A stretch of DNA of 36,058 bases. It comes from Amoebidium appalachense. Its lineage: Eukaryota; Ichthyosporea. The stretch is from positions 1-36,058 of the forward strand of contig CAVNZM010000041.1 of the NCBI GenBank assembly GCA_963693365.1. The letters are read 5' to 3'. A program made the translations under genes and the position numbers. This document shows, in pieces, positions 10,422-20,312 of this stretch; position 1 is the first letter of the stretch, and each line of letters begins with the position of its first letter. The notes beneath the pieces were generated by a model. It was not told where the DNA came from, made no database searches, and saw nothing but the letters and a program-made list of their open reading frames with translations.

Positions 10422-11000
10422 CCAGCTGATACCGAGTGTCCCAGGGCAGCCCGAAAATAAAAAATAAATAAAAAAAAATAAAGAAATAATAAAATAAAAA
10501 ATAAAAAAAAACAAAAAAAAGAAACGGGGAACCCCAACTCATTGATTTTTCTTAGTCTCTATGGTGTCTCGTAGAGAAAGTAAACCCTGATATATAATCA
10601 TCACCAGACATCTATGTACGTGATCATGCTATACCGCCAAGGGGATATTCCGAGCAAAAACCCCTCATACCTGAGACTGGTCTCTCTTTGCCTCGAGTAA
10701 ACAGCGTAAATCCCCCATACCCATGTCTCTCATAACTGTGACACTGTGTTTTACGTGCCTGCGCATCATGTGTGGTCCGTACGCCCAACAGTGTAACCCC
10801 GTGACATACACAAGAAATCATACAATCACACACCGGTCCCACCTTCCGTGTGTCTATTTGTCCCTAGGCAACATCCCGTATACAGTACGTGCAACCCGTC
10901 CTCCCCTCCCCCCCCCCCCCCCCCCCCCCCCTCGCCCCTCGCCCCTTCTCCTCCCCCAAATCTCTCTCCTTCAAATTCACACCCAGGATAAACCCAGGAT
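10422..11000. other. Spacer, no gene seen
   Basis: A-rich tract at 10457-10521, unique sequence to about 10900, then poly(C) with C-rich sequence (10910-10960). No gene is supported. Confidence 0.5.
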
Positions 11001-11006
11001 AAACCC

Positions 11007-11633
11007 TCAATCCCCCTTCATCGCCACCACCTCCCCCTCCACCGCACCATCACTCTCCCCCAAACCCGACCTCTGTGTTGTTGACGTGTTCCTCCCGGAC
11101 AATCTCCGTGCGATTCGCGCCACGAACACAGGTGAAGACCTATTCCTCTTGATCGTCGAATCAGCGACCGAGGGCCTCCCAAGCTCCAAATCAGCAGAGT
11201 TGCCCTGTGTGTGTCTCCTCGTAGGAGGGGTGGCACCCGCGTCGGCGCGGTTTCTCTCCCCCGATGTTTTCTCCCCGAAATGGATGTATTCCTGTTGAAG
11301 CCTTTGCATGATTCTCTTCATCTCCCGCCTCGAAGGCGTAACTTCTATCCCCCCCGCGCGCGAACCAAACCCATCCTCGTTCCCTGCCATCCCTCCTGAA
11401 CCTGAGCCCATTGCACCCGAGAGGAACCCCGGGCTGCGTGGTTTCACCCTGGGTGATGGGTGTGTGTGCACGTCCAGGTGTGCGGCTGTTGGGGGCCTAT
11501 CTGCCGTGTATTGCTGCACGTATGGCTATAACTTCTCCTCAACCTCCTTTTGTACCCTCACTAGAAGGGTCTGTACACTCTCTGGCCCAATTTCGTGCCT
11601 CTCTTGGCCCAGTCCGTTCAAGCCGTTGGAGCT
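11007..11633 (-). pseudogene. Unrecognised gene fragment with one in-frame stop
   Basis: A splice acceptor (pyrimidine-rich, TTTGCAG) at 11634 opens a frame that runs to a TGA at 11007. It is broken only by one TAG near 11525. The upstream part is helical (LVRVQKEVEEKL). The downstream part is Gly/Ser- and Arg-rich with a plausible helix (SRREMKRIMQRLQQEYIHF). The family is not recognised. A mis-predicted intron across the stop is an alternative to a pseudogene. Microsatellites border it upstream. Confidence 0.35.
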
Positions 11634-11639
11634 GCAAAG

Positions 11640-11873
11640 GAGGGGGAGGAGGGGTGGGAGTGGGGGAGGGCGGGGGGGGGGAGGGGGGAGGGGGGGGGGA
11701 GAAGGGGCAGGGGGAGGGGGGAGAGGGGAGGAGAGTTAGAACTTGTTATAGAGTACGAAGACAACGTCAGCGGGTGCCCTCCCGGGGGGGGGGGGGGGGG
11801 GGGGGGGAGGGGGGGACCCTTCTCTCCCCACGCACACACACGCGCGCGCGCGCTCACCTACGCACACGTGCGT

Positions 11874-11941
<68 letters not shown>

Positions 11942-12042
11942 GTGTCCGTGTGTACGTGTGTGTGTGTGTTTGTATGTGTGTACGTGTGTGTGCGGCGCCT
12001 GTTTTGTGTGTGTGCGCGCGTGCGCACGCGCCGAGTGTGTAC

Positions 12043-12093
<51 letters not shown>

Positions 12094-12120
12094 ATTTGTA
12101 TGTGTGTACGTGTGTGTTCG
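11640..12120. repeat. Microsatellite cluster
   Basis: G-rich sequence (11640-11735), a poly(G) run (11785-11807), (CA)n (about 11875-11940), then (GT)n stretches (11941-12000 and 12045-12092). The long ORFs on both strands are repeat-derived. Confidence 0.9.
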
Positions 12121-12332
12121 TAGGTGCTGCACACTACAGAGATCCAGCACATAAAAGTTTACCAAAGCAGCAGGAAAGTTACAATACCTTGGTAGAGTGT
12201 GCAATACCTTGGTAGAGGCACCCAAAGGGGCAGAGGTGAACACTACTTCTCTGCACAACGTCTGCCTTTGTCTAGCACGAGGTCTCGTATACATGCATGC
12301 ATTCATGCTCTCGCGTGTCTGCATGTTCCGGC

Positions 12333-12599
12333 ATGAACTTCATACGCCTTGACGAGTACATGCAACCCTCTCAACAGGTGAATGATTTCTCAAGTGTGCC
12401 CTTCTCTACGTGTGGAATGGGCCCTTATTATCTCGGTGTGGACACGTGCGGTGGGGTGTATCTTGGTGACGAACAGGGCTGTTGGCGACAACCACATGAG
12501 GTGCATGCAGCCCCTACCCTGCACACCACCCTCAGCCACGTGTTTCATGACCAGGCCACCACAGCCACTACGAGGCGACCATGGGCTGGAGCACCACTG
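12333..12599 (+). CDS. Possible SUKH (SMI1/KNR4)-like exon
   Basis: The plus frame encodes a compositionally normal stretch with VPFSTCGMGPYYLGVDT followed by GGVYLGDEQGCW. That spacing resembles the core of SMI1/KNR4 (SUKH) domains, where a small hydrophobic block is followed by G-Y-L-x-D and then G-V-Y. The N- and C-terminal parts of such a domain are not evident, and the frame then enters a (CA)n tract. A splice-donor-like CAG|GTGAAT at 12377 would cut the exon. This rests on pattern resemblance only. Confidence 0.25.
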
Positions 12600-12652
<53 letters not shown>

Positions 12653-12682
12653 CTCTCTCTCTCTCTCTCTCTCCCCCCCCCC

Positions 12683-12712
<30 letters not shown>
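12600..12712. repeat. (CA)n-(CT)n-poly(C) compound microsatellite
   Basis: About 25 CA units are followed by about 11 CT units, then long C runs to 12712. Confidence 0.95.
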
Positions 12713-12715
<3 letters not shown>

Positions 12716-13966
12716 ACCATTCAGCCTCGCACAACCATCTTCACACAATAACCCCTCATTAAGTTCCGGTTTGTGTGTAGAATCTAGAGTCATTGCCCGA
12801 GGAGATCTGTGTGACTGAAGATAGTGAGCCGAGGCGATGCGGTTACCCACTCACTTGAACGAGCCTTTCAGCAGACCAGCGCACTTGAACTTGGATGACG
12901 TGGAATAAAGAAAACAAAGAAGATAGAAACATGACCTGAAAGGGGGGGGCGGGGGGCGGGGGGGGGGATAAAACAGTTTTTCCACCCGCGTTTCGTCATC
13001 AGAGACCTAAAGAATGGTTCCGTCACAAAGACCTCAGATGCCATTGCGAGCTACTTCATCTGGCCATCGTATTTGCAAAGGTTGCTTATGCTAGCAAGAA
13101 CTGTAGGTGGATGTTTGGACTGAAGGAGGGGCCTTGGCATACAGATGCCAACGGGAATTCCTCCCTATAAGCCATCTGTGTGCTTTTCCTATCTCCAGCA
13201 TATGACGTAAGGTCGAGAACGCCCTGGACATCAATAGCCGTGCTTGAATGTCTCCAAGTAAGTGAAGGTCAAAGCCATGCCTAATGTGATTGTACTCTTC
13301 CACGGGTATGGTTAACACGTGACTGAAAGGACAGCGAAAAGAAGTGGCACATCATGCAGGTGCTGTGGGGGTGCAAGTCGTAAACATACACAAAACGCAT
13401 TTATTCTCACATAAGGATTTACTGTACTGGCAAGACTTTCTCTGTCACAGTGGCAGTGTGCAAGGAGTTCACTGGTTTAAAGCAACCTACGTTCCAGCTG
13501 TATTGTGCACCCTTGTACATTTTGACAGCTAGCCATGCAAACCAGCCCAAACAAAATCCTCCTCTAGGTCATCTTGCAGAAGGCCACCTGTGCCATCGGA
13601 AAGGAAAACAGCACCAGCATGCAATAAAAAAATAAAAAAATGCTAGCCATCCAATCCTGCAGCCCAAACGAGCCAATAGAAAGAAGCTGGTCAGGCAGTG
13701 AAACGTTATTAGAGGCGAGGTATCTAGCTGTGAAACAATCTGACAGGTACGTCGGAACTGCGAGCACGTGCACAAGGTACCCACAACCAGTCACAGCGTG
13801 TCTCTGACAAGAGCCCCGAGCACCGAAAGGGCACAGTAACCAACAGGGACTTGAGCACATCCAACATCTCGATCACTGTATGGGTAGACACCATCACCAG
13901 GCCCTGCCAGTCCACCTCAACACCCCCCATGCATCCCTATTCACCACGCTACCTATTGCTCAACCG
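12713..13966. other. Spacer, no confident gene
   Basis: A G-rich run lies at 12941-12968. A minus-strand frame at 13091-13318 contains a normal-looking helical stretch (GDIQARLLMSRAFSTL), but no start, splice site or relative is visible. Nothing else is supported. Confidence 0.4.
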
Positions 13967-14729
13967 CTAGACATCCTTCGTCACGACGTCGTCAACAAGT
14001 TGCTGGTTGATCCCTGCAGCTCGGCAAGCGCATTCAAAGCTGATGCGTTGCTCTTCAGTGTGAAACACGCCGTCGGGATCGGGAATTGCTAAAACTTCAA
14101 GGAACTGGTGATGGTGCATGGACGAAAACGCCATAAGGTTCTTGAAAGCGCTGATGATAATCTTGCGTCTCTCTTCGGTAGGGATAGCTTTGGCAACCTC
14201 GCCCAGAAATTCCCGACTACGGGCGAAGTCGGTTAGTGCCTCGGTTGTTGTAATTTTTTTTTTGCGCTGCAGATTCTCCCTGGGTTGTCCGCATTCTCGC
14301 CCTCTGTTCATCAGCAATGACCTCGAGCACAAAACGCACCGAGAGCTTCTGTTCTTGCAACTTGGAGTTTCTCAGCTGGTTCTCGAGGGTGTTGACTCTG
14401 TCCTTCGCAGCCCGAACTTCATCCTTCGCAGCCACAACTTCATCCTTCGCAGCCACTGTAATAGCCACAACTTCAGCCTTCGCAGCCACAACTTCAGCCT
14501 TCGCAGCCAACGCCTGGCTAAGAGCTGCGTCCTTCCCAGCCAACGCCTGGCTAACAGCTGCGTCCTTCTCGAAATACAACCGCCGCCAGAACTCAACTGA
14601 TGAAGGATCAGAGGTAGTCAGGGTACTAAGGGCACGTGTGCGCCATGAGGCCACAGTACTCACACTACTGATCGTGCATGCGGCGTGGCGCAAAAGAATG
14701 CGCGGTCGCATAAGCAAGGAGACAGCCAT
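13967..14729 (-). CDS. Coiled-coil protein with probable mitochondrial presequence (frameshifted at a homopolymer)
   Basis: ATG at 14729 sits in a good context (AAGAATGG). The first 35 residues are rich in Arg, Ser and Ala and lack acidic residues (RPRILLRHAACTISSV), as in a mitochondrial targeting peptide. Next comes a helical region with short internal repeats of the type AAKAEVV/AAKDEVR (about 14400-14540), then a charged coiled coil. The frame breaks at an A10 run (14254-14263 on the plus strand); with nine A residues it would continue. It then reads into an Ala/Glu-rich helical end (TEALTDFARSREFLGEVAK, then FECACRAAGINQQLVDDVV) and stops at 13967. Total length would be about 254 codons. 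No family is recognised. The single-base shift may be a sequencing error or slippage. Confidence 0.65.
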
Positions 14730-14939
14730 TCTTCCAAAGATGTAGTTAGTGCTTTGAAAAGACTACCGTCGATCAGTTACACACTACTGGGTAAATGTGG
14801 CTGCGTCATCGGATTCGAGGCAATCCGATCTTATTACCAATAAAAGCCGATGCGATCGCGGTTGTCCAATCAAGAAGTCCCAATCCCGTAATTTTGGACT
14901 GCTCCCCCTAGTTGAACAGTTTGGGGGGACTGGTGTAAG

Positions 14940-15204
14940 GGTTTTCGGGTCGGGCCGAAGGCCCTATTGGGCCGCCAAGCCCGGGGGCCCCGGGGACCAG
15001 GGGCCCCCCCACCCAGGGAGGCCCGGGACCGGGGGCCCCCCCACCCACGGAGGCCCGGGGGGCCACGGGGGCCCGGCGTTAGTTTACCGGGGGGCCACGG
15101 GGGCCCGGCGTTAGTTTACCGGGGGGCCACGGGGGCCCGGCGTTAGTTTACCGGGGGGCCACGGGGGCCCGGCGTTAGTTTACTACTAACGCCGGGCCCC
15201 CGTG
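14940..15204. repeat. GC-rich satellite with 32-bp units ending in a perfect fold-back
   Basis: Four direct 32-bp units lie at 15055-15086, 15087-15118, 15119-15150 and 15151-15182. They are preceded by looser CCCACC/GGCCCGGG tandem sequence from about 14980. The last unit continues into an inverted copy. Arms of 20 nt at 15160-15179 and 15185-15204 pair perfectly around the 5-nt loop TTACT. The inverted arm abuts the truncated coding sequence of the next gene. Confidence 0.9.
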
Positions 15205-15991
15205 CTTTTGACGGCAGGCACCAGCCTGGCCACCACCTCTGCGTCCATGCCACTCACTAACCCTACCATTTTCACCAGTAGGAAGGGGTACCCTACAAAG
15301 TTCTTCCTTGCCTCGTCCTTGTACCGGCGGTGCCACGACAAGGAAAACTTAAACATGCCCGTCAGCAACTCCAACTGCTCGCACGTGAACCTAGGGAGGG
15401 GGTGCCCGTACAGCCTGTTCATGATATAAGGTACGTGCACGTAGTGCCGTGTGAGCTTGTTCTGCCTCAACACCCTCCTTGCCTGGTCTGCACTCTCTCT
15501 GTGTTGCACGCCCCTGAATGCTGCCACCACCCCCTCCTGCATGTCCCCCATAGACGCATTCAATAGCCCTTGAACCGACTGCAGCAGCTGCTTGAAGTGG
15601 TTAATGTGTCTGTACGGCTGAGACCTCTTTCTGTCCCAGAAGGCCGTGCAGAGTCCCTCGTACGTCTTCCTCCCCTCACCGTCACTCCCCTCCCACCCCC
15701 TCCCGTCGTACACCCAGTCCTCCTCCTCCTCCTCCCCCTCCCCCCCTCCCTCCCCCCTCCTCGTACACGTACTCCTGGTCCCCTCTCACCGTCGTGCTCG
15801 TATTCGTCGTGTTCCCCCGTGCACGTCTCCCTCTCCTTGCAGGATGCCCACCAACATGCACACGGTGGCTGTGGTTTTGGTTGTGTGGTGGTGGTGTTGC
15901 AGTACATGTCATAGAGGAAGGGGCACAAGTCTAGCAGCTTCTCAGGGTCTGTGGTGTCGGCCACCATACTTAGCAGTGTGTCCTCGTCCAT
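15186..15991 (-). pseudogene. Unrecognised compact gene, 3'-truncated copy fused to satellite
   Basis: ATG at 15991 follows an AT-rich, poly(A)-like stretch. The N-terminus is acidic (MDEDTLLSMVADTTDPEKLL) with a Cys-rich patch. The middle (about 15700-15790) is a Gly/Glu/Arg low-complexity region where the open frame changes, by frameshift or a small intron. From about 15715 the frame continues (GWEGSDGEGRKTYEGLCTAFW) into a helical domain. It then enters the 74 residues shared with 3136-3357. After LVPAVKS the coding sequence runs into the satellite arm, which supplies five residues and a TAG stop at about 15186. The true C-terminus is therefore lost here but kept in the copy at 3136. The family is not recognised. 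Confidence 0.55.
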
Positions 15992-16012
15992 TTTAATTTT
16001 AATTTTTTACGT

Positions 16013-16420
16013 GTGTGTGTGTGTGTGTGTGTGTGGCCTACGGGTGTTGCAAAAAGTGAAGTGTTTGTGTACATGTGTGTGCGCCTTTTATATGTTTTGG
16101 TGCCTGCTCTTTCTGGCAAGCCTCCCACCCTTGTATGCATGTACGGTGGTGGTGTTGGTGTTGTTTCTACCTGTGCCTGCATGTGGTGGTCTGCTGAACG
16201 ACACGTTTGTGTTTGTGTTTGCATTAAGTCCTGATTTTAATGGCTGTTGCCCCTCGTGCACACGGTGCACATGGTGTATACCTAAAAACACACTCTTTTT
16301 CTTTAAGTTCTTCTTCTGACCCCCCTGCCCGTGCACATGGTACCCTATTTTTCTATCTTTCAAAGCTAAGTTAACAGACACCTCATATAATTTTCAAATT
16401 TACTCTAATGTAACTTCAGG
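16013..16420. other. Intergenic stretch with (GT)n
   Basis: A (GT)n run at 16011-16035, then GT-rich unique sequence. No gene is supported. Confidence 0.5.
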
Positions 16421-16469
16421 TGCTTAGATTACGTATGGTCCGCATGCTCTAACTAACCCCCTCCCCCAA

Positions 16470-16744
16470 TCAAAACTGCAGCGTGCCCTCCGGTGCAGCC
16501 CACCCAATGGGGTAGCTGCGTACACTACCGTCTGCCGCCTCAAACACCCCCCTCTTGTCGAAGGCACCCGACTGTGTCTTGCGCTGGTCCTTGCTGGCCA
16601 GGTGGTAGTTGTGGGGGACCCCGGGCACGGGTTCACGGAGCAGCCGGTGGTTGGTGACGCTCACACTCGGCAGCTCGCCGTGCACCAGCCTACAGAGGTT
16701 GGGCATGTTGACGGTGTCGGCTGCACGGCGGGAGAGGGTGATGC
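16470..16744 (-). pseudogene. Unrecognised compact gene, C-terminal part
   Basis: The frame is open from about 16744 down to a TGA at 16470, about 90 codons. The product is dense and non-repetitive (RRAADTVNMPNLCRLVHGEL, then HYLASKDQRK-like sequence and SYPIGWAAPEGTLQF). The family is not recognised. Upstream it is cut by the AT-rich GGATATCC region at about 16765. It lies on the same strand as 15186-15991 with similar GC content, which suggests a common origin. Confidence 0.45.
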
Positions 16745-17375
16745 CGCATCAGCAATCTTGCCGAAACATCCGGAACCCATAAAAGATACATTAAAGATAT
16801 CCATATACTCAAACCCATCCTGAACATAACCCTACATCCAGTTCATGGGTTTAAGATATGTAAATATAAATGGATATTAATCTTGGATATCTACGGCTAA
16901 TATGTATATAGATATCTGTTAAAACCCTGATATCCATTGGATAACTACTGTTAGGGATCCACTAGATATCCACGGGAAACGTGATATCCAGTGGATATCG
17001 AACACTAGATATGCAAATACACATGCACAACATATATACTGGATATGCAACGAAGGTATCCAGTGACTGGAAACCTGCCGAAAACCCTATCCATTATGAT
17101 ACGTAATATATATATATAACATGCATAAAAGGTGCACAATCGAGATCCAATTGATATGCTGTGGGTATTACTAACCTAAATCATATGTAATTGATACAAA
17201 AGAGATGTAATTTGATATGCAATACATATAGGTTGTGCATAGATTTATTACCGAAAATGCGGTTCATTAGATATACAGATAGCTATGTATATAGGCATAG
17301 AATACCTATATTGACTATATACAGTCAGGTCACCAATAGACCTCATAATAGTTGCCAAGTAGACCAAAGCATAGA

Positions 17376-17938
17376 GGTTTTATTTGTGGAAATTATTGAC
17401 ATAAATATTTTTCTGGGTAAACACGTAGGATGGGTGTTCGATACCAACATAACCATGTAGGCTTCATTTCGTGTTTTAGCAGTTAGCGGTTGGCTGCCCG
17501 CACACGGGCACCTATTAGCCAGTCAAAACATCAGATACCACAGATCACTAGACCGAGTTATGATTGGCTCGGAACAGATTTCACATATCACTAGATCGAT
17601 TTTTGATTGGTTCAGATCGGTAGGCTTAGGTATATAAGCACGACAGTTTTTAGCAGATCAGCAAGCTACAAACACATCTTCTGTGTTTAGCATCCACAGC
17701 CTTACAGCTATATATTCCTTTTCACCCACCCACCTACACCCACACACAACCCCCATTGATCCACACATACGTGCTGTTTTTTCACGGGGCGAAGCCTTCC
17801 CCCGTTTTTTGGGCACATGGACCTCACGGATCAATAAATTGATGACTGGGGGCTTGCCGTGGTTTACAACCATTGCAGGTTCACTTTCGTCCAAGGGGAT
17901 GTCCCCCTAGAGGCAACACACGTCCCGGAGTAGTTTTT
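17376..17938 (+). mobile_element. 563-bp short retroelement sharing the gag-element promoter
   Basis: Starts GGTTTTATTTGTGG and ends AGTAGTTTTT, flanked by the 6-bp duplication CATAGA (17370-17375 and 17939-17944). The first roughly 330 bp closely match, inverted, the 5' region of the gag element at 32630-32953. The match covers a duplicated CCAAT-box segment and TATATAAG at 17631. After CTATAT near 17710 the two diverge completely. Its own 3' part holds two G/C hairpins (near 17787-17807 and 17893-17910) and no convincing ORF. It looks like a non-autonomous derivative using the same promoter. Confidence 0.7.
17540..17638 (+). promoter_or_regulatory. Repeated CCAAT-box segment and TATA box
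   Basis: Two diverged units of about 45 bp, each with CACTAGA.CGA followed by GATTGG (inverted CCAAT), precede TATATAAG at 17631-17638. The same arrangement occurs inverted at 32702-32810. Conservation between two otherwise different elements suggests a working promoter. Confidence 0.6.
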
Positions 17939-18616
17939 CATAGATATCCAACATGCATCCCAGTATATATGCACTGGATCAGTAAATGAACAACGAAAAT
18001 GGATGTGATAGACGACCAAAAGACACCCTTTAGATATCGGCCCTTGCATATATTATATATATAAATAGACATATAGGCAGAAATCCGAACAACGTGTCTG
18101 GATATGTATGTTATATCCACAGTGATATCTAATACTTATCCGTTGCATGTATATCCTAAGGACTAATCTAATATATGAGTGATATCCAATCGGATATCAT
18201 CACTTCCGTGTCTGGATATGCACTAGATATCCAGTTTGATATAATTTAGCAGTCCATTAAATATATATCTCGATGAGTAGTCTAATATATAAATAATGCC
18301 CAATTGGATATGCAATACCCCCCCCCCCCCCCCTCGTTGGGATCTGGCACTTGCTCAACGACGGCAGCACAAGTCTTTATGTACACGTCATGCCCCACAG
18401 GAGCATGACCAGTTTTATCTAAGTCATGCTCACCAGGAGCATATGACACACAATCCAACACTTACTTTTGATTATGAACTATTACAGGGTCCAGTGACCT
18501 TCTTGCTTACAAACTACACATGTTTTTTTGTTACTACTATAAGACGTATTAATAAAGAAAAAAAAAAACACAAGATCAACTTGAACACACTGGGCACAAT
18601 CAAAGATAATTGTTTT

Positions 18617-18643
<27 letters not shown>

Positions 18644-18648
<5 letters not shown>

Positions 18649-19126
18649 CTTCCTTGCTTTTTTTGGTGGCGCGTTCCTCATCCTCCTCCTCATTGCGCAC
18701 CCTCTTCTTGCTGCCCTCATCCTCGCTGCCCTCGGCCTCGCTGCCCTCGGCCCCATCGCGCTCGCTGGCGTCGCCGTCCCTGTCCCCCTCTTCCTCGCTG
18801 ACATCAGCGTTCTTCACTTGCTCACGCTCGCTAGTCTCATCCTTGGGCTCGCTGTTGCTGCCATCTCCGCTGACCTGGCCACCGCTGCCGTCAGCCTCAA
18901 CCGCATCCTCATCACGGCCGCCGTCGTTGTCAGACCCCGGCTGCAAGGGGGAGACGGGGGGCTGCAGTTCTTGCTCGCCTGGGCTGTCATCCTTGTTGGC
19001 GTTGCCCCCCTTGCCCACCTCTAAGGCCACCTTGGCCTTGGCGCTTGCAGCCCTCTCGGCCAACTTCTTGGCCTGGTACTGGTCAGCCTTGAGCCTGATC
19101 TTGACCTTCTCCCAGTTCTTGATGTA
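18644..19126 (-). CDS. OTU gene terminal exon: Lys-rich helix then long acidic tail
   Basis: Acceptor CCATATACAG at 19127; stop TAA at 18644-18646. It begins with a basic helix (NWEKVKIRLKADQYQAKKLA) and continues into a Gly/Ser/Asp/Glu-rich disordered tail. It ends with two basic patches (KKRVRN and KKSK) typical of nuclear localisation. A 28-base poly(C) run on the coding strand starts right after the stop codon. Confidence 0.75.
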
Positions 19127-19493
19127 CTGTATATGGGGGGTATGTGCAAGCATGAATGATAAAAGGTTATAGAAATGGGGCGGAGGGAGGAGGGGGTGGG
19201 TGGGGGGGGGGGGGGGGGTAAATGTTAGTACCCAATATGTTTCAAGTCCAACAGCTATGTAAGAAGGATCAACTGAACACCCATCTAACAATGTGTATAC
19301 GGGGTGAAGCAGGCGACAGTTCCCTAAGCAGGATTCTAAACAGTAAATGTTGAATACAAACTGTTTGCTGACACCTAGGACACAAAAAGTAAACCATTCC
19401 ACTTGGCAAGGACTGTTCAAAAGTTTACAAGAAGATAAGTGCCAATAAAGCATAAAACAACCACTAAAATAAAGGATTACACAGCACACACAC

Positions 19494-20260
19494 CTGCTTG
19501 ATGGTGGACAGCCTGGCTGTTGTTTTGTACGGGTCTAAGGGAGCAGAGTGCACAGAGGTGTCATGTAAAAACACGACTAACACATTAATGAGAGGGCAAT
19601 CGGAGTTGTTCACGAGACATTGAAAGATTTCAAACAACAACTGAATCTTTATTGTGCTCTCGGTTCCTTTTGTACTTGCGACTTATCACCTTATCACAAC
19701 TAAAGAGGGAGAACCAATCGGTTCTATCAGAAGATAGAAAAACACATTCCGACAGAGCATACGCATTCCAACTTCCGATTAAACTAAAGTGTAGAAACTC
19801 TTACTTAAATAAATTAAGTAATTATACATCTAGTCACTATTAACTCACATATATATTTATGTTCGTCTCTATAAAGAAACTTATTTAAATACATATATTT
19901 CCTAACAGTCGACACTCTCAAAGTGAAGACACTTTGCAATAAACCGAATTCCATATATATCTATTGTCCAATCACAACACACATATATTAACAGACAGGA
20001 ATGCACAACACAATCTACAGATGTACTCGCTCGCGACTATTGGCGAGCCATCCTTTTGAGAACAAACTAGGCCATTTTGAAATAAAGGAAAGACAACGAG
20101 TGAGGCTAGCCAATCACGCTACCTCTCAGATAAACAGAGGAGAGCAAATAGAAATAAAACACAATAAGTTCTTATCAGGCAAGAGAGCCAGGTGTGCACA
20201 GATCTACAGATATCTGTGCCCACAGAAACAAGGGAGAGAGAGATACGGGGGGGGGGGGGG

Positions 20261-20312
<52 letters not shown>

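Larger units (their letters stand above)
16770..18320. repeat. AT-rich block with GGATATCC dyads
   Basis: AT-rich sequence repeatedly showing GATATCC or its degenerate forms, for example near 16797, 16927, 16963, 16982, 17055, 17943, 18181 and 18225. Paired copies such as GATATCCAGTGGATATC (16982-16998) form larger dyads. It has no gene of its own and is split by the 563-bp element at 17376-17938. A poly(C) run (18317-18333) closes it. Confidence 0.6.

Noticed and set aside
14797-15114. Plus-strand Gly/Pro-rich (collagen-like) ORF
   Set aside because: It is a translation of the GC-rich satellite.
15055-15182. CRISPR-like regular repeats
   Set aside because: The 32-bp units are contiguous with no spacers, and the host is a eukaryote.
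18654-19172. Plus-strand Ser/Leu-rich ORFs opposite the terminal OTU exon
   Set aside because: Antisense of the acidic tail; no start or splice context.
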